NCBI GenBank assembly: GCA_029977825.1
Contig: JAPOKD010000006.1
Location: 1-33,214 of the forward strand
Source of the DNA: Planctomycetota bacterium
Lineage (GTDB): Bacteria; Planctomycetota; Planctomycetia; Pirellulales; Pirellulaceae
Direction: 5' to 3'
Length of the DNA: 33,214 nt
Every line of letters begins with the position of its first letter. Position 1 is the stretch's first letter. Shown here one piece after another: positions 26,730 through 33,214 of this stretch. Below the pieces are notes generated by a model. That model was not told the origin of the DNA, did not search any database, and saw only the letters and a list, made by a program, of their open reading frames with translations. The translations under genes and the position numbers were made by a program.

Positions 26730-28603
26730 ATCGTACAAAAAGCCTTTGGCGAAAACTTACCTATCTGGCAATTCTGCTAGCCATGTTGATTCCTCTGTTC
26801 CTTCTGGGACAGCCATCAGGTGGCAAGGGTGATCCAGGTGGCCAACTTTCCGTGATGAGACACGAGTACAACATCGCAGAAAGTGATCTCGGTGAAATCA
26901 GTCCCGCCAGTGAAACCATGAAACTCGCATCCCTCGGGATGCGTGGTGTTGCGGCAACGCTTCTCTGGAACAAGGCACACACCTACAAAGTGATGCACGA
27001 GTGGGATCGTTTGAAGGCAACTCTGAATAACATTGCCCTGCTGCAACCTCACTTTGACAAAGTATGGGAGCATCAGGCTCACAATCTTGCGTACAACGTT
27101 TCCACGGAGTTTGACGATTACCGACAACGGTACGAAATGGTGCGGGAAGGAACAGAATTCCTGACTCGTGGTGTGCGGCAAAATACAAATGCCCCGAGGC
27201 TGGTGTGGTACACCGGGTGGTTTTACGGGCAGAAACTGGGCATGTCTGACGAGAAGGTTCAATTCCGCCGCTTGTTTTCAGACGACGAAGTTCTGCATGA
27301 GGCTCTTTTGGCAGAAGACATCGCTGTCGACAGTCCCGAGGCTAGAGGACCACTGGGAAAACCGGACAACTGGCTCGTTGGTCGGCTTTGGCTGAATCAC
27401 GGTTATGAGATTGTTGATAGTGGGGTCAAAATCCGACGGCAAACACCACTCAACTTTTATGAGACTGGCCCCAAGTGGCGTATCAAGCACGCGGAATCGA
27501 TTGAATCCGAAGGAATCCTTGACGAGCGAGCCCAGAACGCATGGCAAATGGCGGATGATGATTGGCTGGGATTCGGAAACAGAAGCATTCCGACGACATC
27601 GCCATTTACGATCAAACTGAATCATCTGGAAGATCTGGAAAATCAGAGAGACGAAAAGATCGAAGAGTTCCGACAACTCAACAAAGAGGCTTTTGCTGCT
27701 GCCAGACAGGCCAGAATTGACTCTCTGCCCGACGCGATCCGTGAGTACTGGCAAAAACCGGAATCGGAATTGACGCCCGAACAGCGTCAGCTGATGCCTT
27801 CCATTATCAAAGGGCTGGTGCCTGATCTGGCTACTCTGGCAAAAACCTCAGATGAGTCAGTTCGATTGGAATCAGTCAGCATCGCCGGACAGGTGAAGGA
27901 TTTGAACGCTCGGATTCAAAAAACCATCGGGTACCGGAACCAGATCAACTACGCTTACTGGAAAACACTCGCACAAGCGGAACAGGAAGAAAGAACAGTA
28001 ACCGCCAGAAGATTGATTTACGAAGCCGAGCAAGCAAACAAAAATGCTGAACTCGATAAAGCGATTGAACTTTACGAACAAGCATTTGTGGTCTGGGCTG
28101 AGATCTTCGACGACTACCCGTTGCTGACCATTGATGACACCGCAGAGGACCTGTTCACTTCTGTAAGACGCTACATGGTCGCCATTGACTCGCAGGAGAT
28201 CCCTGAGGATTTCCCTCTTGCCACCTTTGTCAACATGATGGGTGAGTTTGGTCAAGTTGATGCTCGGATGTACGAGACCGTGCGACAAGAGAGCAAAATT
28301 GCTGCTGAGAAGCGGCGTCTTGAACTCGAAGAAGAGGAGAAGAAGCGGCAGGATGAGGCTGACAAAATCGATGCAGCAGAAGACGCCAGCAAGCCGGACC
28401 AGAGTGCATCAGAAAAGAGCGACTCAGAAAACTCCGAAAAGACCCCCAAGCTTGGCGACGGAGCCACCGATGGCGATAAGGCAGCAGCATCGGGAAAGGC
28501 CGAACCCGAGGGCGAAGCGGCCAACAACGATACAGGTGGCGACGATGATCAGCCTGCAGCACAGGAAGGGACCAAGCCAGCGGACGCTTCAGAGCAAGAG
28601 TAA
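26726..28603 (+). CDS. Membrane-anchored helical/TPR-like protein of the ABC operon
   Basis: Unknown 625-residue protein coupled to the permease by a four-base overlap. An N-terminal signal-anchor (KLTYLAILLAMLIPLFLLG) is followed by a mostly helical body. Segments such as LWNKAHTYKVMHEWDRLKATLNNIALLQPHFDKVWEHQAHNLAYNV and AELDKAIELYEQAFVVWAEIFDDYP have the look of tetratricopeptide repeats. The last 90 residues or so are a low-complexity Glu/Lys/Asp/Ala/Ser tail, probably disordered. No catalytic motif is seen. Its place as third gene in a strict overlap operon implies it works with the exporter, perhaps as an extracytoplasmic scaffold or cargo receptor; that is inference. A terminator follows 50 bases downstream. 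Confidence in the gene is high, in the function low. Confidence 0.88.
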   Translation: MNRTKSLWRKLTYLAILLAMLIPLFLLGQPSGGKGDPGGQLSVMRHEYNIAESDLGEISPASETMKLASLGMRGVAATLLWNKAHTYKVMHEWDRLKATLNNIALLQPHFDKVWEHQAHNLAYNVSTEFDDYRQRYEMVREGTEFLTRGVRQNTNAPRLVWYTGWFYGQKLGMSDEKVQFRRLFSDDEVLHEALLAEDIAVDSPEARGPLGKPDNWLVGRLWLNHGYEIVDSGVKIRRQTPLNFYETGPKWRIKHAESIESEGILDERAQNAWQMADDDWLGFGNRSIPTTSPFTIKLNHLEDLENQRDEKIEEFRQLNKEAFAAARQARIDSLPDAIREYWQKPESELTPEQRQLMPSIIKGLVPDLATLAKTSDESVRLESVSIAGQVKDLNARIQKTIGYRNQINYAYWKTLAQAEQEERTVTARRLIYEAEQANKNAELDKAIELYEQAFVVWAEIFDDYPLLTIDDTAEDLFTSVRRYMVAIDSQEIPEDFPLATFVNMMGEFGQVDARMYETVRQESKIAAEKRRLELEEEEKKRQDEADKIDAAEDASKPDQSASEKSDSENSEKTPKLGDGATDGDKAAASGKAEPEGEAANNDTGGDDDQPAAQEGTKPADASEQE

Positions 28604-28648
28604 ATCGCGTTACCGGCAAAACTCAATGGGCCAGTCTCATTGGCAATG

Positions 28649-28689
28649 AAAAAACGCGGCTCACCGTGACAGGTGGGCCGCGTTTTTTT
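28649..28689. terminator. Bidirectional intrinsic terminator
   Basis: CGCGGCTCACC pairs with GGTGGGCCGCG (11 bp with one G-T pair) around GTGACA, flanked by an A run on the left and seven T on the right. It can end the plus-strand ABC operon and the minus-strand PPIase gene, which converge here. Confidence 0.95.
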
Positions 28690-28716
28690 GTATCTGATTC
28701 GACGCCTGTTCTGGCA

Positions 28717-29427
28717 CTACTGAATGCCAAGCAATTCCACTTCGAATACGAGCACTTCATTTGGCCCGATTGCTGGCTGGCTGCCACGCTCACCATAGGC
28801 GAGTTCTGACGGAATGTAGAGCATCCACTTGTCGCCAACCTTCATCTTCTGCAAAGCCATTTGCCAACCTTTAATGACCTGGTTTGCCTGAAAGCTCGCT
28901 GGTTGTCCTCGTTGAACCGAACTATCGAAGACACTTCCATCGATCAATTTTCCGGTGTAGTGCACTTTGACTGTATCATCAGGCTTTGGAGAAGGACCAC
29001 TTCCGGCTTTCAATACTTTGTACTGAACGCCACCGTCCAGAGTTTTTACTCCTTCTTGTTTGGCATTATCAGCAAGGAACTTGACACCCTTCGCCTTCTG
29101 GGCAGCTGACATCTCGGCTTGCCGCTTGGTAAGCAATGCCTGAATTTTTCCTTGAGTGGCCTGTAGCTGCTCAGATGTCAAAGTGGGCTCTTTCAGTGCA
29201 ACACCTTCCTGAAAACCCTTCAAAAAGGCCTCCAGCTTCATGTCCTCTGCCTTGAAGCCGCTTTGCCCCATGTTCTGACCAACAGAGAAGCCAAGGAAGT
29301 AACCTATCAGCTCGTTGTCGGACATACCGGGATTGGCGGCGGGCGGGGGTTCTTGTGCCATAACAGACTGGACAATTGCAACTTGGCAAATTGTCATTGC
29401 TCCTGCGATCAGGAATGATTTGAACAT
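28717..29427 (-). CDS. FKBP-type peptidyl-prolyl cis-trans isomerase, Mip/FkpA-like
   Basis: Exported prolyl isomerase that helps fold extracytoplasmic proteins. A signal peptide (FLIAGAMTICQVAIVQSVMAQ) is followed by the helical FKBP N-terminal dimerisation domain (about residues 35-115; SDNELIGYFLGFSVGQNM). The FKBP domain (about 130-236) has VKVHYTGKLIDGSVFDSS, FQANQVIKGWQMALQKMKVG and SELAYGERG, with the usual aromatic pocket residues. Length (236) is typical of FkpA/Mip. ATG 29427 has AGGAAA about six bases upstream, a good ribosome site. Single gene; shares the terminator at its 3' end with the convergent ABC operon. Confidence 0.95.
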   Translation of the reverse strand: MFKSFLIAGAMTICQVAIVQSVMAQEPPPAANPGMSDNELIGYFLGFSVGQNMGQSGFKAEDMKLEAFLKGFQEGVALKEPTLTSEQLQATQGKIQALLTKRQAEMSAAQKAKGVKFLADNAKQEGVKTLDGGVQYKVLKAGSGPSPKPDDTVKVHYTGKLIDGSVFDSSVQRGQPASFQANQVIKGWQMALQKMKVGDKWMLYIPSELAYGERGSQPAIGPNEVLVFEVELLGIQ

Positions 29428-29660
29428 CTTGGTTTCCTAGGGAACGCTCGGTCACCGTGTCCACGATGCCCGATCCGGGGAGAGGATAGCGGCGCGATCA
29501 TGGCCGCAACATCAAAATGGCACTTCCGAGGCCATCAACCTTACAGCAGGATAACAACGTGGCTAGAACCGCACATAGCCCCCAAACAGTGGTTTCAATC
29601 TCAAATGAGCTATTCACAGGGTTTGAGGCCGTCGGATTGGGGAAACCTTGCCGCCGGGCG

Positions 29661-30686
29661 TCAGCGGCCCAGAAAGGAAGCAAAGACGATCACGGCGAGC
29701 ACAACAGCTACCAGAACAACCAATCGCCCCCAACTGACCTCGTCCGAATGAGAGACTGACGCTTCGCGTATTTCTTGCCGCAACAGCTCTTTCCCGCGAG
29801 CGGTGACGTCCTCTGCACCAATATCCTCGTCTGTCTGCGGTGCCGGATTTTTCAGATCAGCATCCACTTTTTCATCCAACTGCAACATCAAAGCCTGAAC
29901 CTGCCGAGCATTGAATGGCCGATCTTCAGGATTTTTTTCGAGCAACCGACTCACAAGGGTATCGAGTTCGAGCGGGCAAGAACCGGAAAAATCACGAACA
30001 TGAGGAGCATCAGTACGCAGGTGCTGCTCAAAAAGCTGGGCAAAATTATCACCCTGAAACGGTGTGCGGCCAACCAGCATTTCAAATAGACAGCAACCAA
30101 GTGAGTACAAATCAGCTTTTCCTGAAACAGCCTTATCCCCGGTAATTTGCTCAGGTGCCATGTAGGCGTGTGTTCCAACGGTCATCCCATTGGTTGTGAT
30201 ATCACTTCGATCGAGATCACGCGCAATTCCAAAGTCACCAAGCTTGATTTCACCCGACTTGGTCAAGAACAAGTTGCTAGGCTTGAGATCACGATGAATG
30301 ACTCCATTGTTATGGGCATACTGCAGTGCCGAGCAGATTTGACGAGTCACCTCGACGACGATCGGCCAATCGAAGACACCTTTGATCTGCAGCAATCCTT
30401 TGACAGTACCACCATCCACGAGTTCCATGACATAGAACAGCGTTCCATCATCCTCACCACCACCGTAGTAGCGGACGATGTGCGGGTGATTCAAACGCTC
30501 CAGAATCGCCATTTCACGGCGGAAGCGAGCACGGATCAACTGATCCTGAGAAACTCCGGGGTGCAGCTTCTTGACGGCGAAGTGTTCCCCCGATGACTTC
30601 TCGGTGGCCCGATGGATAGTGCCGACAGTTCCGACACCAAGCACATCACCCACTTCAAATTCAGAAATCTGTCGGAACGTCTGCAT
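29661..30686 (-). CDS. Tail-anchored Hanks-type Ser/Thr protein kinase
   Basis: Eukaryotic-like protein kinase (341 residues) that phosphorylates Ser/Thr on cytoplasmic targets. The kinase domain spans about residues 10-270: Gly loop GVGTVG, the VAIK-type lysine in FAVKKLHPG, alphaC Glu in RREMAIL, catalytic loop HRDLKPSNL (about 130), DFG in KLGDFGIARDL, and the activation segment TVGTHAYMAPEQ. A charged linker of about 45 residues leads to one C-terminal TM (VVLVAVVLAVIVFASFL), so the kinase is cytoplasmic and tail-anchored with no extracellular sensor domain. All catalytic residues are intact. It lies downstream of rplU on the same strand with a 120-base gap and a hairpin between, so co-transcription is possible but unsure. 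No partner phosphatase in view. Confidence 0.95.
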   Translation of the reverse strand: MQTFRQISEFEVGDVLGVGTVGTIHRATEKSSGEHFAVKKLHPGVSQDQLIRARFRREMAILERLNHPHIVRYYGGGEDDGTLFYVMELVDGGTVKGLLQIKGVFDWPIVVEVTRQICSALQYAHNNGVIHRDLKPSNLFLTKSGEIKLGDFGIARDLDRSDITTNGMTVGTHAYMAPEQITGDKAVSGKADLYSLGCCLFEMLVGRTPFQGDNFAQLFEQHLRTDAPHVRDFSGSCPLELDTLVSRLLEKNPEDRPFNARQVQALMLQLDEKVDADLKNPAPQTDEDIGAEDVTARGKELLRQEIREASVSHSDEVSWGRLVVLVAVVLAVIVFASFLGR

Positions 30687-30767
30687 GACTGGCTAAATCT
30701 CCATCACCTGCACATGACGCCGCAATGGACCACACGCAAACAACTCTTCGCCAGATAAGACGGACGA

Positions 30768-30785
30768 AGGGCTCAGCAGAGCCCT
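30768..30785. terminator. Hairpin after rplU without U-tract
   Basis: AGGGCTC-AGCA-GAGCCCT is a perfect 7-bp stem with a four-base loop, about 20 bases past the rplU stop. No run of U follows on the minus strand, so it may attenuate or protect the 3' end rather than terminate. Confidence 0.45.
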
Positions 30786-30806
30786 CACCAGACTACAAAG
30801 GTCAGC

Positions 30807-31121
30807 CTAAACGCCTGCAATCTTCTCAATACGAACGCGAGTATGGATCTGGCGATGACCCGTTCGGCGTCGGCTATTCTTACGACGTCGAAATTTCTGA
30901 ACATAGATTTTTTTGTCCATTTTTGGACCAATGATCGACGCAGTGACAGACGCACCATCAAGCGTTGGCGATCCGAGTTTCAATCCCTCGTCGCCACTGA
31001 CGGCCAGCACTTTTTCAAACGTAAGGCTCTCACCCTGGGGGACATCGCGATAATCGACATCAACCTCCATGCCAGGCTCGACTTTATATTGGCGACCGCC
31101 GTCGACGATGATGGCGTACAT
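30807..31121 (-). CDS. rplU: 50S ribosomal protein L21
   Basis: L21 of the large ribosomal subunit, which binds 23S rRNA. The whole 104-residue sequence reads as L21: MYAIIVDGGRQYKV start, GESLTFEKVLAV, LKLGSPTLDGASV, and the basic loop KFRRRKNSRRRTGHRQIHTRVRI. Length is normal. ATG 31121 has AGAGAG about eight bases upstream. In most bacteria rpmA (L27), and often obg, follow at once; here a kinase gene follows after 120 bases and L27 is not in the window. Essential housekeeping gene. Confidence 0.98.
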   Translation of the reverse strand: MYAIIVDGGRQYKVEPGMEVDVDYRDVPQGESLTFEKVLAVSGDEGLKLGSPTLDGASVTASIIGPKMDKKIYVQKFRRRKNSRRRTGHRQIHTRVRIEKIAGV

Positions 31122-31445
31122 AGGACTATCTCTCTACAAGTTTGGTATCTGTGTTTTCGGGCCGCGTAGTCTAACGCCCCCTGCTTCTGGCGCACAGGCC
31201 TTCCTGGGTGTCTTTTGTGGGGTTATCGGGTTGTTTTTGGCAGCAGCGGGGGTCTTTTCCCGATTTCACTGGTGAAATCAATGCCGGGCCCGGGTCAGAC
31301 CTGCCCACCGTCAACGCTGCGGCTATCGGTAAATGCTGCTTTTTTCGGAAAAAGCACCGCGGGAAGCCCTCGCAAAGCAGCAAGTCAGGCCTCACAGAAC
31401 GTTGGCATCACGATCGTGTCAGGTGATCAGCTGCCTCGAAAAATA
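31122..31445. other. rplU leader/promoter region
   Basis: About 324 bases between the crotonase stop and the rplU start, both minus strand. No gene accepted. It contains a T/A-rich hairpin (TGCTTTTT and AAAAAGCA around TCGG, 31337-31356) and the palindrome CACGATCGTG (31409-31418). The hairpin may end crotonase transcription or form part of an rplU leader; an L21-binding leader cannot be shown by eye. Confidence 0.4.
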
Positions 31446-32237
31446 CTATTTTGGCCAGATCGGCTCGCGATTATCCAGAAATGCCTGAATCCCCTCGCGG
31501 GCAGATTCTGTTGTACAAGCCGTCGCACTCCCAGCGGCGCCTGCCGAAAGTTGACTCAATAGCAATTCGCCAACACTCTCGTTGAGCAAACGTTTGGTCG
31601 CCTGAATCGCTTCCTGAGGAGCTGCGGCACATTGGGCAGCCAACTCGGTGGCTGCCACCCAGATTTGCTGGGAATCGACAGGTTCATCGCATAATCCCCA
31701 ACGACTCGCCTGTGCGGCACTGACCGTTTGACCGGTCAAGACCATCCGGGCTGCGGTCGCCCCACCCGACCGGAATGACAACAACGCCGCGGTTGCCCCA
31801 CCAACCAGCCCACGACGGACAGCAATCGCTCCAAACGTTGCCTGTTTTGAAGCCACAATCAAATCGGCAGCCAGAGCCAGGCCGAAACCGGCCCCCAAAG
31901 CACTGCCGTCCACTGCAGCAACAATCGGTTTCGGAAAGCGAAGCATGGCCTCGTACAGTTCCGTTAGATTCCGCCAGACTGCCAACCACTCTGGCAAAGC
32001 CGTATTTTCTGGCATCTGGGCAATCTCTGACATGACATTGAGATCGATCCCAGAACAAAAATGCTCTCCGCTTCCTGTCAGGACAACCGAAGTCACTCGC
32101 TTTTCCTGATAGACGTCTGAGAAAGCTGTCGTCAGATCTTCAATCAGTTGTGGGTTCAACGCGTTTCGCGTTTGCGGGCGATCCATCAGGATCGTAGCCA
32201 CGTTTGCATGAACTTTGACATCGACGTACTGCACCAT
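31446..32237 (-). CDS. Enoyl-CoA hydratase/isomerase family (crotonase) protein
   Basis: Crotonase-fold protein acting on an acyl-CoA thioester. The N-terminal strand (VATILMDRPQTRNALNPQL), first oxyanion-hole segment (HFCSGIDL) and second oxyanion segment (GSALGAGFGLALAADL) are intact, and length (263) is normal. In true enoyl-CoA hydratases one Glu lies in the GGGxELA stretch and another in the following PE motif. Here these positions read GAGFGLALA and GAIAVRRGL, so both acids appear to be missing. It is thus more likely an isomerase, a decarboxylase-like or an unassigned crotonase than a beta-oxidation hydratase. GGAGG lies three bases before ATG 32237. No other fatty-acid gene is nearby. 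Confidence 0.9.
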   Translation of the reverse strand: MVQYVDVKVHANVATILMDRPQTRNALNPQLIEDLTTAFSDVYQEKRVTSVVLTGSGEHFCSGIDLNVMSEIAQMPENTALPEWLAVWRNLTELYEAMLRFPKPIVAAVDGSALGAGFGLALAADLIVASKQATFGAIAVRRGLVGGATAALLSFRSGGATAARMVLTGQTVSAAQASRWGLCDEPVDSQQIWVAATELAAQCAAAPQEAIQATKRLLNESVGELLLSQLSAGAAGSATACTTESAREGIQAFLDNREPIWPK

Positions 32238-32323
32238 GAACCTCCGGTCACAAACTCAGGATCGAAGCGTCCATGATGCCGTAATTGAGAACAGCAGACC
32301 AGCCATGCTGAACCCAAAGAAAA

Positions 32324-32357
32324 CCCCACGGGCTATCTTCAAAGACAACTCGTGGGG
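32324..32357 (-). terminator. Intrinsic terminator of the YTV repeat gene
   Basis: On the minus strand GCCCCACGAG pairs with the CCCGTGGGG half over about 9 bp (one G-U) around a 16-base loop, and is followed by UUUUCUUU. It lies about 35 bases past the stop of the YTV repeat gene. Confidence 0.8.
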
Positions 32358-32392
32358 CTTGATTTCAAAACCGATCATGCAGTTTGTGCAAA

Positions 32393-33214
32393 TTACTTGC
32401 AGCAACCGCAGGAGACTTCGGTGGTCACAGGCTTGCACACGCGAACCTGTACTTCTTTCATCGTGGTGACAGGAACACACACGGTGTATTCCTCTGGCAC
32501 CTCTTCGGAAACGGTATCGTAAACAGTCACGTTGCAGGTACGAGTCCGTTCCTCAGGAACGCACACGGTATACTTGACCTCGCGAGTCTTTTCCTGAGTT
32601 TCCATGCGAGTCCGGTTCACGGTGCGAGTCCGCTCCTCAGTCTTGCATGTGGTCTGTGAGACCATGCGAGTACGATCTTCCATGCGTGTCTTGGTAACAG
32701 GAACTTTTCGAGTCCGTGTTTCCTTGACCATCTTCGTCACGGGAACCGTACGCGTATTCTCTTCAGCACGGCACTTCGTCACGTCCCGAGTCCGCTCTTC
32801 TTCTCGCATCTTGCACACGTCAACCATGCGCTTTCGCTCTTCAACCACCATCTCACAGTAAGCGACTTGGCGAGTGCGAGTCTCCATTCGTGTTTTACAA
32901 ACAGGAACGGTCCTGGTTCGTGTTTCACGACGATAGGTTGTAACGGGCACTTCACAGGTCCGCTCTTCAAGACGAGTTTTGCAAACCGGAACTTCACGCG
33001 TTCGTTGTTCAGTCTGGTATTTGGTAACCACGCAATCGCGAGTGCGTTCCTCCGCACGACACTTCTGGACTTGAACCATCCGTGTTCGCTGCTCAGGACG
33101 GCACTTGGTGACGCTGACTTTGCGAGTACGCGTCTCGGTCTTGCAACGCGTCACTGGCACCTTCCGGGTGCGAGTTTCCGTATTGCAACGTGTCACTGTG
33201 TAGGTGTACGGCAC
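32393..33214 (-). CDS. YTV-type 14-residue repeat protein (5' end outside the window)
   Basis: Highly basic repeat protein, at least 273 residues; the ORF is open at the window edge, so the listed GTG may not be the start and the signal peptide is not seen. About 16 imperfect 14-residue units of the form V-x-V-T/C-K-C-x-x-E-x-R-T-R-x run from the N-terminal edge to about residue 230. One unit (VTKCRAEENTRT) is two residues short. The end is different: DTVSEEVPEEYTVCVPV, then a Cys-rich tail VSCGCCK. Alternating hydrophobic and charged residues suggest strands. It resembles the YTV proteins reported in Rhodopirellula baltica and proposed as parts of the protein cell wall. Many Cys could cross-link; that is inference. 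The window also shows it at DNA level as a repeat. Confidence 0.88.
   Translation of the reverse strand: MPYTYTVTRCNTETRTRKVPVTRCKTETRTRKVSVTKCRPEQRTRMVQVQKCRAEERTRDCVVTKYQTEQRTREVPVCKTRLEERTCEVPVTTYRRETRTRTVPVCKTRMETRTRQVAYCEMVVEERKRMVDVCKMREEERTRDVTKCRAEENTRTVPVTKMVKETRTRKVPVTKTRMEDRTRMVSQTTCKTEERTRTVNRTRMETQEKTREVKYTVCVPEERTRTCNVTVYDTVSEEVPEEYTVCVPVTTMKEVQVRVCKPVTTEVSCGCCK
32520..33214. repeat. Degenerate 42-bp coding repeats of the YTV gene
   Basis: The 14-residue units correspond to 42-base imperfect tandem repeats with the recurring plus-strand string CGAGTCCG/CGAGTGCG (antisense of Arg-Thr-Arg). Units differ enough at the DNA level that old duplication with divergence is likelier than recent slippage. 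Confidence 0.75.

Noticed and set aside
32520-33214. Possible CRISPR-like array of short direct repeats
   Set aside because: Repeats are degenerate, in frame and have no unique spacers of constant length; they encode the 14-residue protein units.

Overview
The window looks like a chromosomal segment of a planctomycete, probably from the Pirellulaceae (Rhodopirellula-like) side of the phylum. The call rests on several phylum markers. These are a giant surface protein with the N-terminal basic stretch plus LEERRLL signal, a YTV-type repeat protein, a BBP7-like outer-membrane barrel with a Cys/Gly-rich N-terminus, a formylglycine sulfatase next to a Tat-exported PhoD, a tail-anchored Hanks-type kinase, and weak Shine-Dalgarno use. 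I see no rRNA, tRNA, CRISPR array, phage or insertion sequence. The segment reads as ordinary, densely coded chromosome.

Left part (1-10.1 kb): sulfatase and PhoD (+) form a hydrolase pair for sulfate and phosphate esters. A RbsD/FucU-type mutarotase (-) is divergent from an M50/site-2 protease with CBS domains (+). Then come a CDF cation exporter (-), an orphan GspF-like protein with a small unknown partner upstream (-), a soluble histidine kinase (+), and a secreted glucose/sorbosone dehydrogenase-type beta-propeller (-).

Centre (10.1-21.8 kb, mostly minus strand): a zinc-ribbon/TM protein with two STN-like modules, a 1684-residue surface protein (PPC, matrixin protease, SdrD-B, GEVED, cadherin-like, cohesin-like and dockerin modules), the BBP7-like outer-membrane protein and a Sfp-type phosphopantetheinyl transferase. 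A small membrane-anchored coiled-coil protein follows on the plus strand. Strong intrinsic terminators follow the giant gene and the BBP7 gene.

Right part (21.8-33.2 kb): FolC (-) is divergent from a tightly overlapping three-gene operon (+) of ABC ATPase, ABC-2 permease with a large loop carrying three HxH motifs, and a membrane-anchored helical/TPR-like protein. That operon ends at a bidirectional terminator shared with a FKBP-type PPIase (-). Then come a tail-anchored Ser/Thr kinase, ribosomal protein L21 without L27 behind it, a crotonase lacking both usual catalytic glutamates, and a YTV repeat protein cut by the window edge (all minus).

The themes are the planctomycete cell surface (giant multidomain protein, BBP7, YTV, GspF, STN-like protein, PPIase) and extracytoplasmic hydrolysis. 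The best candidates for something little described are the overlapping ABC-permease-helical module, the zinc-ribbon/STN-like protein, and the giant protein carrying both cohesin-like and dockerin modules. All functional statements are from reading the sequence; no database search was run.
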